NCBI GenBank assembly: GCA_013399115.1 | Contig: VXAA01001938.1 | Span: 7,379-71,378, forward strand | Direction of reading: 5' to 3' | Source: Anseranas semipalmata | Taxonomy: Eukaryota > Chordata > Aves > Anseriformes > Anseranatidae | DNA length: 64,000 nt | Shown here: piece by piece, positions 23,370 to 35,250 of the stretch | How the letters are laid out: every line of letters begins with the position of its first letter | Position numbering within the stretch: position 1 is the first letter of the stretch | The notes under the pieces: generated by a model | Seen by the model: only the letters and a program-made list of their open reading frames with translations | Told to the model about the DNA's origin: nothing | Databases searched by the model: none | Translations under genes and position numbers: made by a program

Positions 23370-23403
23370 GACCAAGTGACGCGCTTGACCAAGTGACGCA
23401 CTT
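23370..23403 (+). repeat. 17-bp direct duplication at the CR1 5' junction
   Basis: GACCAAGTGACGCGCTT (23370-23386) and GACCAAGTGACGCACTT (23387-23403) are adjacent and differ at one base. The second copy runs into intact CR1 ORF2 ([10 protein letters not shown]). The duplication marks where reverse transcription ended and joined the chromosome. Confidence 0.85.
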
Positions 23404-24590
23404 AGTGGACGAGGGAAAGGCTGTGGATGTGGTCTACCTCGATTTCAGTAAGGCTTTTGACACCGTTTCCCACAGCATTCTCCTCAAGAAACTGGCTGCT
23501 CGTGGCTTGGACTGGCGTACCCTTTGTTGGGTTAGAAACTGGCTGGGTGGCCGGGCCCAAAGAGTCGTGGTAAATGGAGTCAAGTCCAGTTGGAGGCCGG
23601 TCACTAGTGGCGTCCCCCAGGGCTCAGTACTGGGGCCGGTCCTCTTTAATATCTTTATAGATGATCTGGACGAGGGGATCGAGTGCACCCTCAGTAAGTT
23701 TGCAGACGACACCAAGTTAGGTGCGTGTGTCGATCTGCTCGAGGGTAGGAAGGCTCTGCAGGAGGATCTGGATAGGCTGGACCGATGGGCTGAGGCCAAC
23801 TGTATGAAGTTTAACAAGGCCAAGTGCCGGGTCCTGCACCTGGGGCACAACAACCCCAGGCAGAGCTACAGGCTGGGGGATGAGTGGCTGGAAAGCTGCC
23901 TGGCAGAGAAGGACCTGGGTGTGCTGGTTGATAGTCGGCTGAATATGAGCCAGCAGTGTGCTCAGGTGGCCAAGAAGGCCAACGGCATCCTGGCTTGTAT
24001 CAGGAACAGTGTGGCCAGCAGGACTAGGGAGGTGATTGTCCCCCTGTACTCGGCTCTGGTGAGGCCGCACCTCGAGTACTGTGTTCAGTTTTGGGCCCCT
24101 CACTACAAGAAGGACATGGAGGTGCTCGAGAGAGTCCAGAGAAGGGCAACGAAGCTGGTGAGGGGTCTGGAGAACAAGTCTTACGAGGTACGGCTGAGGG
24201 AGCTGGGGTTGTTCAGCCTGGAGAAGAGGAGGCTCAGGGGTGACCTTATCGCTCTCTACAGGTACCTTAAAGGAGGCTGTAGTGAGGTAGGGATTGGTCT
24301 CTTCTCCCACGTGCCTGGTGACAGGACGAGGGGGAATGGGCTCAAGTTGCGTCAGGGGAGGTTTAGGTTGAATATTAGGAAAAACTTCTTTACCGAAAGG
24401 GTAGTTAGGCATTGGAATGGGCTGCCCCGGGAAATGGTTGAGTCACCATCCCTGGAGGTCTTTAAAAGACGTTTAGATGTTGAGCTTAGAGATATGGTTT
24501 AGTGTGGGCCTTGTTAGAGTTAGGTCAGAGGTTGGACTAGGTGATCTTGGAGGTCTCTTCCAACCTGAACGATTCTGTGATTCTGTGATT
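23387..24590 (+). mobile_element. Young 5'-truncated CR1 LINE, about 1.2 kb
   Basis: CR1 non-LTR retrotransposon copy with the second half of ORF2 and a complete 3' end. The 3' UTR has GATCTTGGAGGTCTCTTCCAACCTGAACG and ends with two ATTCTGTG octamers, the signal recognised during target-primed reverse transcription. The coding part is uninterrupted over 369 codons, and the copy at 44299 differs by only about four substitutions over some 810 bp, so both inserted recently on an evolutionary scale. The 5' end lies in the reverse transcriptase fingers/palm and is marked by a 17-bp duplication. It cannot move by itself because the endonuclease and the N-terminal part of reverse transcriptase are missing. 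Confidence 0.96.
23393..24502 (+). pseudogene. CR1 ORF2 C-terminal part: reverse transcriptase core and tail, 5'-truncated but open
   Basis: Open frame of 369 codons. It does not start with ATG: the first codon is GTG inside a truncated ORF2, so this is a gene fragment. Reverse transcriptase blocks are in order: [18 protein letters not shown] (residues 14-31, first catalytic aspartate), [22 protein letters not shown] (71-92), KFADDTKL (102-109, the F-A-D-D version of the catalytic YxDD box, bases 23699-23710). Then come a region with [11 protein letters not shown] and [15 protein letters not shown], the thumb-like [22 protein letters not shown] stretch and the conserved CR1 C-terminus ([16 protein letters not shown]...DVEL). 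All catalytic aspartates are present. Full-length CR1 ORF2 is much longer and begins with an APE-like endonuclease, which is absent here. Base composition is far more GC-rich than the surroundings, as expected for a recent insert. Confidence 0.93.
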
Positions 24591-24641
24591 TATTTATCCA
24601 AAGTTATGAAAACCTTCTTTAAAATATATAAAGAATGATTT

Positions 24642-24676
24642 TAAAACAAAACAAAACAACAATAAAAACAACAAAC
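24642..24676. repeat. (AAAAC)n/(AAC)n microsatellite
   Basis: Short array of AAAAC and AAC units. Confidence 0.8.
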
Positions 24677-26166
24677 CACCAATGACAAACCTAGTTTTGT
24701 CCATGAGGGACAATTTATTTTGGATCATTAAGTTTAGCAGCTGCCAGTGGACAATAGAAAGAATAGTTCAGCTCTCAGCAGTAATATCATGCAGGATACA
24801 AATATGGAGTAATCATTCCATCCACCAATGATGGATCTTAATCATGTACAGTCATTATAGTCTGAAGTATCCAGATGGCAGGTAAAAGTCATGATAGGAG
24901 TATGACTGAAATAATTCAGAATGTCTTTAAAACATGAAAGCAAGTCAGAAAAACAACAGTAATATTTCAATACAACAAATAATAAAAAATGCTTTGCTAG
25001 GTGAATTGGACTATAGCTACAGAAACTGCAGAACAGTAGAGACAACTCATTACTATTGTACTTGCTTCAGAAGAATTAAAAACAAAAAATAAAAAATAAA
25101 ACACAGAATATGAAAATAGTAAATCAGATTAGTCAGATAAGTTCTAATTGATGTATTTTCTTATCCTCTCAGAGATTGAGGAGTGAGCTGTATGTGCTAG
25201 CTAATATTCCTATTAAAGTCAACAGAGATTTGTCCTTTATTTTAAAAGAAGCAGAATTAAATTTGTAATGAAGAAGATTGAGATTCATTTTATACAGCTT
25301 TAGCTATCTGAAAATAAGCTACTTTTCTTAATTTCATCTAAGTTATACAGAATTTCTATAAGATCGATTTTATTTTTAATCTTGTTCAGATTCCTTTTCA
25401 AAATGCAACAAATCACACTTTAGAGAGACTGATTTCTTTCAATTGTTCAAAGAAGACTGACTAACTTACAAACTGACTTAACTAGATAGATCCTGCCTGA
25501 AGTATTCATAACACACCTAACAAACAAACACACAAGCAAAAAGCAGAAAAGTTACATGAAGTTGTTTTTGCAGCATGTATAGTTTTCTACTCTCTATAAC
25601 AATATTCTATTTTGATGTCTGTAGTTTATAGTAATAAACAGTGGCGGAAAAAGCAGATGTTGAGTGATGCATTTATGCCCTGAAATGAGTGACACAGACA
25701 CTAATAAGATATAATTCAGAGACGTGCTAGCCAATTATTATCCATGTTCTGTTGGTCCCAATGAAGCCTTATGGAGGCAGCAATAATGGAAATGGCCTCC
25801 TGAGAGGCCCGTCATTTTCCATTGTGGAATCTTATTGTAGATGGTGTTGTAATGACCTAACCTAACTGTTATGCCTACATGAAAAAAAAAAAAAAAAAAA
25901 GTTATAATTTCACTGCCAGTTATTTGCATAAAAGTTTTCAACAGTACTTCTCAAACTGGCAGCTACTTCAATAAAACATTCATCCTCATTTTTAACATCT
26001 GTGATAGTTTAACAGTTAAATGCTCTATTTCATAGTTTATTCAAGTGCTTTAGCAAACCTTTAGTTTTCAAATTTAATGTTTATACTGCATACATACCAA
26101 AAAGACATCTTTGCTGTCTTTTAAAACTATAGGACAATATATGCTTAGTCTTACATACACACAATC

Positions 26167-26222
26167 AAAAACAAAAACAAAAACAACAACAACAACAAAA
26201 ACCACAAACAAACAAAAAAACA
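26167..26222. repeat. (CAAAAA)n/(CAA)n microsatellite
   Basis: CAAAAA units run into CAA units and then CAAA units. Confidence 0.85.
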
Positions 26223-26370
26223 AGTGAGATTATTTCCAACACTGTGGTTTAATTGGAAGACGAATTTGACCTTTCACACTTTTAATTCACACTGGCAAGA
26301 GGGATGTTGCCCTGACTAGAATGGTACGGACTCCATGTGATTAATAATGGCTGGTTTGAAGAATTGATTT

Positions 26371-26411
26371 AAAAAAAAAAAAAAAAAAGAAAAAAAAAGA
26401 AAAAAAAAAAA
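26371..26411. repeat. A-rich run with two G interruptions
   Basis: A18, G, A9, G and A12: a regular spaced (A9G)-like pattern. Confidence 0.85.
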
Positions 26412-27588
26412 CCTCTGCCAATAGTTTAACTGAAGCAAGCAACTTTGCTGCAGCTTTGTTTCTTGCAGTTCTTTAAGAAGACTGTTGTCTCTAGTGGTTT
26501 CAAATATTTTTTAGCAGAAAAAAAAAGTGTTAGCAGTTTAAAGTGATGTGAACTCCAGCAATCAGAAAAAATATATTGGATGATGTGGATGACGTTATGG
26601 AGAGTCAGTGAAGGATGAGGATAATGAATCAATCTGATAAATTGTGATTGGCATTTAAAAAGACAAAATAAAGTAAATCTAAATTGGCTAGCGAATGTTA
26701 ACAATACAAGATGATATTAGATTGAGGCTGCCCCTGTACACCATTCTACAGAGCTGATCTTACAGACAGAGTATAATCAGGAAAAACATGATTAAAAATA
26801 TAGATTAAATCTAGCAACAACAACAACAACAAAAAAACCTCTAAAAATAATGCACAGGAGACAGTGGAGAACTGGAGCATACAACATCGTTCACCTTTAA
26901 GTGATTTATATATACCCAGGTCATAAATAAATACAAGAAAATGGTAGGAAAAACAAAATTCAGACCTAATTGAAGATGGCTAGGAAAATAAGTATTTCAG
27001 GTAGGGTTTCTGGATCACATTAGTAAGCAGCTATATAATGTGAGGGAGATAGAATGTTTTAGCCAAGTAAATGTTGCTGAGTAGAAGGAAAATGGAATAT
27101 CTTCTAATGCATCTGAGCATAAAGTATGAAGGAAAATTTTTGTGAATTGGAGGGAAAACCATGAAGGCACTATGAGCCCGGGACTTTACAGAGCTAGCAG
27201 ACAATGTTTTCCTGGCTTAAAGAAGACGATTTGTTTTTATCCTTTTTTCTGAATTAGGTTGTGCATTCTCCTGACATACTGCATACTCTTTCATTCTTTG
27301 CCTCTATTTTATCTTGAAGGAAAAGAATTTAAGAATAATTTTTCATTATTTCTTCCACTTTAGCTTCAACAGAAAATGTCAACAATGTTAACAGGCTCAA
27401 ATCATTGCTAATCATTAAAATTGTAAGACATAGATATCTTTCTCTACACTACCCATTGTGACTGCTACGTTTTTTAACAGCAATGAGATGTGGTTAAAAT
27501 TCAAGACCTCTTCCTTAAAAGATCTTTGTCCAGAAACTGTGAAATTAACTAAATTAAGCTATCCAAATATACATGGAACAACACAATG

Positions 27589-27641
27589 AAAAACAAACAA
27601 ACAAAACAACAACAAAACAAAACAAACAAACAAAAAAACAG
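27589..27641. repeat. (AAAC)n microsatellite
   Basis: Mixed AAAC/AAC/AAAAC units over about 50 bases. Confidence 0.85.
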
Positions 27642-28054
27642 GATAGGCTTCATTTATTTACCTAAACTTAAGATCAGAAGAGCCTACTGCTATTTACACA
27701 TCATAGATCTCATGTAAACACAATCCCGATATAGGGAAGGCTAATATAGCATGGAAATTTTGTGGGAGACCCATGCCTTATTTGGAGTGTCATTTGGATG
27801 CTAGGGTATATAACCTTTTGTGTTTGAAAAGGCATTAGGCAACCACAATAAAACAAATTAATCTAGCCCATTGAATAAGAATACATTTTGATATTATCAC
27901 TTATATCTAGATATCAATATGAACGTTATGTCTGTCAGCTAGATGGCTTAATTCCCATTATAGTGAATGGACATGAGATTTTATTTAGTCAGAGATTAAA
28001 CCAAACATTTATGTCATTTGAGATACCATAGATATACCATTTGAGATAACCCAG

Positions 28055-28197
28055 CTGACATCTAACTACCTCTCCAGAAGTACAAGAAAGTGTGTGGATG
28101 CTGTGCCGTATCTGCCAGCTCCATTCAGAAATCTCAAATCCGGGACACTAAAGATCTGCTTCAGGTTGAGTTAAATTCCTCCCCCTGGCTTCAATGA
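28055..28197. repeat. Probable ancient dispersed repeat, left part
   Basis: The stretch CCCAGCTGACATCTAACTACCTCTCCAGAAGTACAAG... is less AT-rich than its neighbourhood and resembles, from memory, an old interspersed repeat of birds. It is directly interrupted by the CR1 at 28198, and similar-quality sequence resumes at 28581. The family name and orientation are not certain. Confidence 0.35.
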
Positions 28198-28580
28198 ATC
28201 ACAGAACAGAATCACAGAATCACAGAACCATTTAGGTTGGAAAAGACCTCCAAGATATAGTCCAACCTATAACCTAACACTAACAAGTCCTTCACTAAAC
28301 CATGTCACTAAGCTCTACTTCTAAACGTCTTCTGAATACCTCCAGGGATGGTGACTCAACCACTTCCTTGGGCAGCCTATTCCAATGCCTCACAACCCTT
28401 TCAGTGAAAAAGTTTTTCCTAATATCTAACCTAAACCTCCCCTGGCACAACTTTAGCCCATTCCCCTTCGTCCTATCACCTGGCACGTGGGAGAAGAGAC
28501 CAATCCCCACCTAGCTACAGTCTCCTTTAAGGTACCTGTAGAGAGCGATAAGGTCGCCCCTGAGCCTCCTTTTCTCCAGA
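28198..28580 (-). mobile_element. CR1 LINE fragment, 3' end, minus strand
   Basis: Reverse-oriented CR1 of about 380 bp. On the plus strand it starts with octamers (CAGAATCACAGAATCACAGAA), then AGGTTGGAAAAGACCTCCAAG, the mirror of the CR1 3' UTR. The minus-strand frame 28510-28295 reads [20 protein letters not shown], then a [20 protein letters not shown] block and [13 protein letters not shown] up to DMV-stop. It is related to the young copies at 23.4 and 44.3 kb but with several differences. The truncation point falls in the [11 protein letters not shown] block at about 28580. Confidence 0.95.
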
Positions 28581-28815
28581 AAAATATCAACCAAGAGGTA
28601 AACATAGGTATCTAAATGCCCCCTGAAATGTTCTGGGACACTGGAGATGTCCACATGAGGCAAATAAACACGACAGAGGAGACCCATGTCCTCAGTAGCA
28701 GTGTAAGGCTAGTAGGAGATCCTAAGGCATCTCAAAGAGTGCTAAATGCCTGTTCAAGTAATTCAGCCAATGCCTGTTTAAATAATTCAGTCAAAGCCTA
28801 GGTCTCTGGTGACTT
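28581..28815. repeat. Probable ancient dispersed repeat, right part
   Basis: GGTATCTAAATGCCCCCTGAAATG... followed by two similar units TGCCTGTTCAAGTAATTCAG and TGCCTGTTTAAATAATTCAG about 30 bases apart. The texture resembles an old interspersed bird repeat into which the CR1 inserted. It is not identified by name. Confidence 0.35.
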
Positions 28816-29929
28816 AAAAGCAATCAGAGAATCTTAGCTTCTGGTTAGACACTTATATGTTGACATCTCAGTTCTGGTCTACCAATCTGGAGCTGAACTC
28901 CATTCAGTTATATCATTAACAGTTTTTTAAAAACTGATATTAATCACCTAGTATACACTAGTGGTAATCAAAGCCTATGTCCTTAACGTCTCATTAAGTG
29001 ACTGATAAAATAACTTGTCTTTTCATCTAATAGTACAGTTGTTTCTTCAAGGAGTGCTGAATTTTGAAGTTTCTTCAACGTCTCTCGGTTGTAGGCAATT
29101 CGAGTAGTGAAGTTTCACATGAGTTGATGTTGATCTTGTTTGTAACAGGTGTTTTGCCAGTAGCCACTCTTGGTAAATGTACAGATTGTGGATGATGCTA
29201 GCTGTGGTCCCATCACTATCACCTGATGTGCCATGAGGTGCCTTTGCTAACTGTATTCTTTTTTAGCAGTTCCCCGTTTAGTGCTAGCTGTCACCACAGT
29301 AGTTATAGTCCCTGTGTATTCTTGTTGCAAAGTGTGATTTGTTCTGGTTTGTAAACTCTCTGGTAAAAGTATCACTGGACTCCTTCTCACATGATCTGCT
29401 GGGTTATATTATACAGTAATTCTCTGTAATATTTTAGATGCAGTGAAAGCACAAATCAGTTCAGATTCCTTCTCACAATAGTGTGATTTCCTAAATAATG
29501 CCTCCCCACTAAAATCAAATAATAATTATTTTTAAAAAGCCCTCCCAGAGTGCAACTTGTGGTGCACTTCCCTTGAGAAAGCTGGGCACAGCTCTATCAC
29601 TCACTCTTTGAGAAAAGTAACTCCAACAAATGTAATTTTCTCAGGTCAACAAAATATTCTTTTTGGCAGAAACCCTTCTAAGCTATTACCATGTACACGA
29701 CAATTACCCTTATCCATTTATTTTAACCAGTGTCTCAACCTTTTCACTAGAGGGAAAAGTGCTTTTAACCTACTGGGATGTTATCTCACTCTTATCTGTA
29801 AATACCAAAACAATAGGTTTACCCTATTTCCTTCCTACTTTTCATTTGCAGGTGGAGTAAGTTTTAAAGTCATTTCCCCTGAGGAAATAATTTTGGAATA
29901 AGCAACACAGGTAAAATTAGTTTTCAGGA
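28816..29929. other. Unique sequence, nothing recognised
   Basis: No gene or repeat recognised. A 114-codon open frame (29557-29901) has no recognisable domain and ends just before the LTR. I treat it as chance. Confidence 0.5.
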
Positions 29930-30356
29930 TGTACTGGGTGCAGATGCCCTGGTAGCAGACTGCAGGGTGGCTTCTGTGAGGAGAGGCCGGGGCTGGCCCG
30001 TGCCAGACACAGCTGGTTCCAGCCGGTTCCAACGACCCCACTGCAGGGCACGGCTGGGCCCAACAACTAAGATGGCGGCACCTCTGGTAAAGCCTGTGTA
30101 AGAAAGAGCAGAAAATGCCACACAGACAGGGAGGAGTGAGGAAAAAGCCCTACAACCAAGGTCAGAGAAGAAGGAGGAGGAGCTCCAGGGCTGGGGCAGA
30201 GATTCTGCTGAAAGCCTGTGGAGAAGACCATGGTGGAGTGTATATCCCAACTGCAGCCCATGGAGGACCCACACCAGGGTAGGTGAATATTTCCTCTCTG
30301 GAAAGGTGGTGTTTTAATTTGTCTTTGTTTCTTACTATCCAAATAATTTGAATTGG

Positions 30357-30394
<38 letters not shown>

Positions 30395-30568
30395 TATATT
30401 TTCCCCACGTTGAGTTTTGCCTGCGACAGTAATTGGTAAGTAATCTCCCTGTCTTTATCTCAACCCATGAACTTTTCACCTTGTTTTCTCTCCCTGTACT
30501 GTTCAGGAGGCGGAGTTAGAGAGCGGCTGGGTGGGCTGCTGAAAGCTGGCCATGGTCAACCCACCACA
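29930..30568 (+). mobile_element. Solo LTR, avian ERVL-like family (about 639 bp)
   Basis: Runs from TGTACTGGGTGCAGATGCCC to GGTCAACCCACCACA, with TG...CA ends. The 3' part (TTGCCTGCGACAGTAATTGG, CTCAACCCATGAACTTTTC, GGCGGAGTTAGAGAGCGGCTG) is the reverse complement counterpart of the LTR at 43350-44068, so the two are the same family in opposite orientation. Flanks CAGGA (29925-29929) and CAGTA (30569-30573) look like a 5-bp target duplication with one mutation. The 5' half is GC-rich and contains AAGATGGCGGC. An (AT)n array expanded within it at 30360-30400. No internal viral genes are present. Confidence 0.85.
30360..30400. repeat. (AT)n microsatellite inside the LTR
   Basis: About twenty AT units with one phase slip. 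Its position inside the LTR means the expansion followed insertion or was carried by the source element. Confidence 0.9.
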
Positions 30569-33500
30569 CAGTAATAGGACATATTCTAGTTTGCAAGTAA
30601 CCTGACAAACTAAATACAAACTTGCAGAGACCTTTTAAGGTGTAAGGATAATGATTTTAAATTAAAAAATAAATAATAAAAACAAGAATTTTCAAAAATT
30701 GAAGAGAATAACCTTTTACAGTAACAATGATTCATGGATCTATAAATCAGTCACAACCCAGATATTGCTTTTAGCTGATACATTGTTGTTACAGATGCAA
30801 TACGCACTGAGTTTTTTGACATCCTGTCAATGATGTTAAACATGCACATGACAATGTTAACATGAACTGACTTTGTTTTTCTGTTAGGTCCTGTGAAGAG
30901 AAATCATTCTTCTCTGTAAACGTGGCACTTCAACATCTTGATGTAGAATTTACTAAACGAGTGGTCACTGATACTGGATTTTGCTGCCTGCAGTTTAACC
31001 AGTCAGCAAACTAATTTGTTTGATTTTAATTATTTAATAATTTTTTTGTAGTTCTTATTCACTGAAATAGGCTTTCTGGAGTACTCAGAATGATATTGTG
31101 ATTCTCCAAAAATGTATAAAAGTAAATGAAATTTCCATCTTTGTAATGGAATGACCAAGTATAACAGTTAGTAACAATGTGAAACTCCAGTATCTTGTTG
31201 GATCATCACTTCAGAATGTGTTCATAGATTAAGAGACCGAGAGAAGAACTTAAACTGATTCAAAATTATATTCTTTTCCCTAAGTAATTAATATTCATCA
31301 CAGCCAGCTATTTGAAACAGTAAAGAAACTAATGAAGCACTGGTGACTGAACACCTATTGGTATGTTCCTTATTATTTTTCTCCTTAAATCTTAATGAGG
31401 TGTAATTGCAGTTTCTCATATTTTGCCTGGAACATGCGTTATTCTAACTGAGTAGTAACAAGTAGCTGTGTCTGACTTCATGAGCAGCAAACTTACTGCA
31501 AATATGTAAATGAGGGACAACAAAGAAGAGCCTGGAGATATTAACATCTGTGTGAATGAAGCAACCATTTCACAACTCAGTGGACCTTAAACAAAGCAGA
31601 CACTGAAATCTGTTCAGTACACGGGGTGGATTTTTAAATATGTTCAATTACTGCTTGTCGCCCAGCTGTCACAGCTTCAGTCACACCAGGGATTCTGCTT
31701 TGACATTACCAGCATATAAAAATGGTGCTCATGATATATGGTTTTCAAGCATAGTAAAATAAACGTATTTCACCCATGTCTATGAATTGGAGATCCATTA
31801 TTACATCCATATCACTTGCAATTTAGATGAGTAGAGATAGAGAGGCATCTGCTAGGAGCAAAATAGCTATTTTACCAATCGACCTAGTAACTACCTGACT
31901 AACTGTGTCACTTCTGTGTAATATTTAAGAAAATATATTGCTTTTGAGGAGAGTATGGTTTCTGCATGAAAGATAATTCATCCCTTTATAAGGAAGGGAA
32001 GGAGAAAGCCACTCTCCTGCTGACTGGAAAAGTAAATTTCTGTAGTCAGCTTTTTCCACAGAGTGAAGTAGAGGATATTATATGTTTTGTATATTAGAAT
32101 ATCTTCCTTTAAAATAGGTAGAAACACATGGTACATGTTGGTTGGAGGAGGACCTTGGAGGTTCAGTTAATTGTCTTTTCAAATAAATATAACCTTTACA
32201 TAGAACTCAACTATTATTAATTTAACCAGTTACTATCTGTAATAATTGTTATTACTGTCACTGTTAATAATACTGGTATTAATCAAAGGGAGTTTCATAA
32301 ATCTTATGTATGAATGCCATAAATCAAATTTTTGAATATAATTTGCTAGAATATTTCCAGTATCCTTTAATTAGAATATCGGAGAGGCAAGCAACATTTT
32401 TGTGATACTTTAACTAACCCTTATGCTGACCAAATTATCTTTCTTAAGGACTATTCTCTTAGTAATTGGGCAAGCAGTGTGAACATATATTAATGGGAAT
32501 TCCTGATTTAGACTAGCAGACTCCAGACATGATTTCTGTACATTTCTGTATGACTGTATTACTCGCTGTTTTACTGAACTACTCTTAAGTATCTTATATC
32601 TTCACCCAGAAAAAAAAAAAAAAAAACACTTGTGTCATCATATTGCAGTGCCTGTCACTTAAATAACTGATAGTAAAATCAGCCATGACTAAAATGTCTA
32701 AAATCTAAATACAACATGTGGAACGAATTGGGGACTTCACGTGGAATCACAGAAGCTATCACACTAAGGGAGAAGCTGATTAGGGAAACAAAGAAGTAGG
32801 AAATGTTAAGCAGGACTCTATCTGAAATCTTCTCTTTTCCTATTTTCTAGGCATATGAGTTGGTAACAGTTGATACAAATTCTTCTATCATCAGGATGTA
32901 TTTTAAATATAACATGCAAAAACATACCCTGGAAACTATTCTTTCAGGTGAGTGCCCTAAACCCAGGTAATTCTTGTTCTTGTCAGTTGTAGTCACATCC
33001 TTCTCTCTTTATGATCTGTTATAAATGCCTCTTCTACTAAGTCACCTGCGATGAGTTATGCTTTGGTATTACCTAGTCTTTCCATTAACTATATAGAACC
33101 TAACTGGGGGGAAAAAAATCCATATTTAAAGCATTTTAAAATGCATTGGTCTTGATTTAGTTACCTAAGCATAGATGTGTAGAGTCACTTATAGATGTCC
33201 TAGGATATGCCGTTTAGCTTCAAACTGGGATAAAGAAAGGCATAAGTCTCCAATGGGTCCTCCATCGTATCATCCACCTATATCTGAATGTGTTGGACGT
33301 GCTTGGACACCTGTTCTTAAGTAACTGAATTGCACACACAAAATTAGCAGAGATGAATCTTAGTACAGTGGTATGGTACTTTTTTCCCTCTTTGATCCAG
33401 TGAAGCATCAGTACTCCGAGTACCTTGTTACCTTTGAAAGAACATTCCTGTTTATCATAAAATAGCACATCAGAAGCTTGTGGCACATCGAGCTAAATCC

Positions 33501-35230
33501 ATTAGGTGAAGTTTGTAATCAGTCGGTTGAGTCAGATGGGATAATTTATGTTCTATTTATGTCTAAAGTAGGAGAAAAATAATCAGGAGCAGTAAATAAT
33601 ATTAAAGGGTAGTGGCACTATTCTTGTTTGTAGATTAGTATGGTATTTGCAAATTTATTCATATAACCACTTTAATTCGGGTTTCATAAATAAATGTTTT
33701 TAAATTCAGAACTAGAATCTGTAATTACCCAGGGTCACACTTATATTTTCTCTTTTTGTTCACCACTGTAAGCATTTTTGCTGTGGGAGATCTCTAGTGA
33801 TGCAATCCTGACTTCAGTCTATGCTGTGCTACTCTGCCTGATTGCTGCACAATGTCAAGGAGGAAGTCTGTAATAAAAGAAATTCCAGGCAGTTCTGGAC
33901 CTTACCTCTCTTGAGTAGGTCAAGCTCTTCTTTGCCTAACTTTATCTTTAAATTGCTATATACTGTGATGGCAGATACTGAGAAAATTACATCTTCATCC
34001 CTGACAACTCTATACTATACTATATTTTACTGAAAATTAAAACAATACTAGACTATGATTGAGATTCATGGCAAGATGAATAGGAATGCTCTTTTGGATC
34101 CAGACGTAGGCAGTCTACATTTCTCATAAATGTAATGTACACAAGCAAGAGTCCATAAATGGCCCCTCTCTTCTCCAATTTTAAATAATAGATGAGGTGA
34201 AATAGAATAACCCATTATAGTAAATGTTTTGATCTGGCATATCTATATTTCTTAAACTACTTATTATCATCCAAAGTGTCTCAATGCTGCAATTCACAAA
34301 GTAATTGAAAACACAACTTCTTCTTGACTCTTTCCCTTATTTTATGGCACTTGGTAGCTGAAGAAGCAGACTTTGACAATATTATCAAAAATATTTTCAA
34401 GGACTTGAAAATAAGCAACTAAGCAATAAAATATATTGTTTTTTTTTTAAAATAATTAAATGATTATTGGTTATTGCAATGGACTATCAAGTTAGATAAG
34501 TCTCAACTTAAAGTAGACCATGTTTTACAATGTCTGTGAAAAACTTTTTTTTTAATTACCAAATTATTTTTTTTCTAAAGTATAGTTTGCAGCAGCTCTA
34601 TGAAAATTATGTCATTTTAAAATGTGCTTCACTTAACTCTGACGTGCATAGTTATATGTGGGGCAGGAAATGCCAGAAAACTGTAATATTCCTGTGCGTG
34701 ACTCTAAAGCAGTAAAAATCAAGCATTAAGTATAATATTAAATGCAAATGTAGCCTGTCTCATCTTCTATAATAGTCACTTATAAACGGTGCCCACTAAA
34801 TTCAGTGAGCTACTCTCATATTTACACGTCTGTAATTCACTATTTGCTATTTGTCATTAGCATACAGCTGTTCATTGTTCTAAAAGGGAATTCACCTGAA
34901 AATGTACAGCAATGTACATTCCCAAGATGTATTCTAATCAACAGTTTGGTTACTAGGACTTTTTTTTGCTATAATATATTGAACCTTTTCCATGACCGTA
35001 CTGTTAAAAAGCTATCTTAAAGTAGTCAGAGCTATCTTCTTAGAGTTACAGACAATGATCATATATTTTCTTTCATAATTTTCTTTCTTAATTTGAATCC
35101 TCCTCCCACATCATATTCCTTCCCCTGCCTTCTCCCCCTCTTTTTTTTCGTTAAGGTTAAGTTTGTTTGAAGGCTTAGTATTTTGAGTTTCAGTCTTCAT
35201 ATGGAGACTTTGGGGCCTATAGTAACACAA

Positions 35231-35250
35231 GAATAAATAAATAAATAAAA
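35231..35250. repeat. (AAAT)n microsatellite
   Basis: Five AAAT units. Confidence 0.8.

Larger units (their letters stand above)
24591..28054. other. AT-rich unique sequence with A-rich simple repeats
   Basis: No gene recognised. Simple repeats: AAAAC/AAC at 24642-24676, A-rich near 25077-25102, A20 near 25880-25899, CAAAA/CAA at 26167-26222, A-rich 26371-26411, CAA near 26815-26836 and AAAC at 27589-27641. Nearly all A-rich runs lie on the plus strand, an uneven distribution without an obvious cause. Confidence 0.6.

Noticed and set aside
23434..24412. Long minus-strand open frames (139 and 231 codons) over the young CR1
   Set aside because: They are antisense shadows of the conserved CR1 ORF2 frame. 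The same shadow recurs at 44274-44828 over the second copy, and they carry no recognisable domain.
29557..29901. 114-codon plus-strand frame before the 30-kb LTR
   Set aside because: No domain or family resemblance. The overlapping second frame is equally open and random.
30067..30479. Minus-strand frames of 105-116 codons at the LTR near 30 kb
   Set aside because: They run through the (AT)n array (alternating I/Y) and the GC-rich LTR on the antisense strand.
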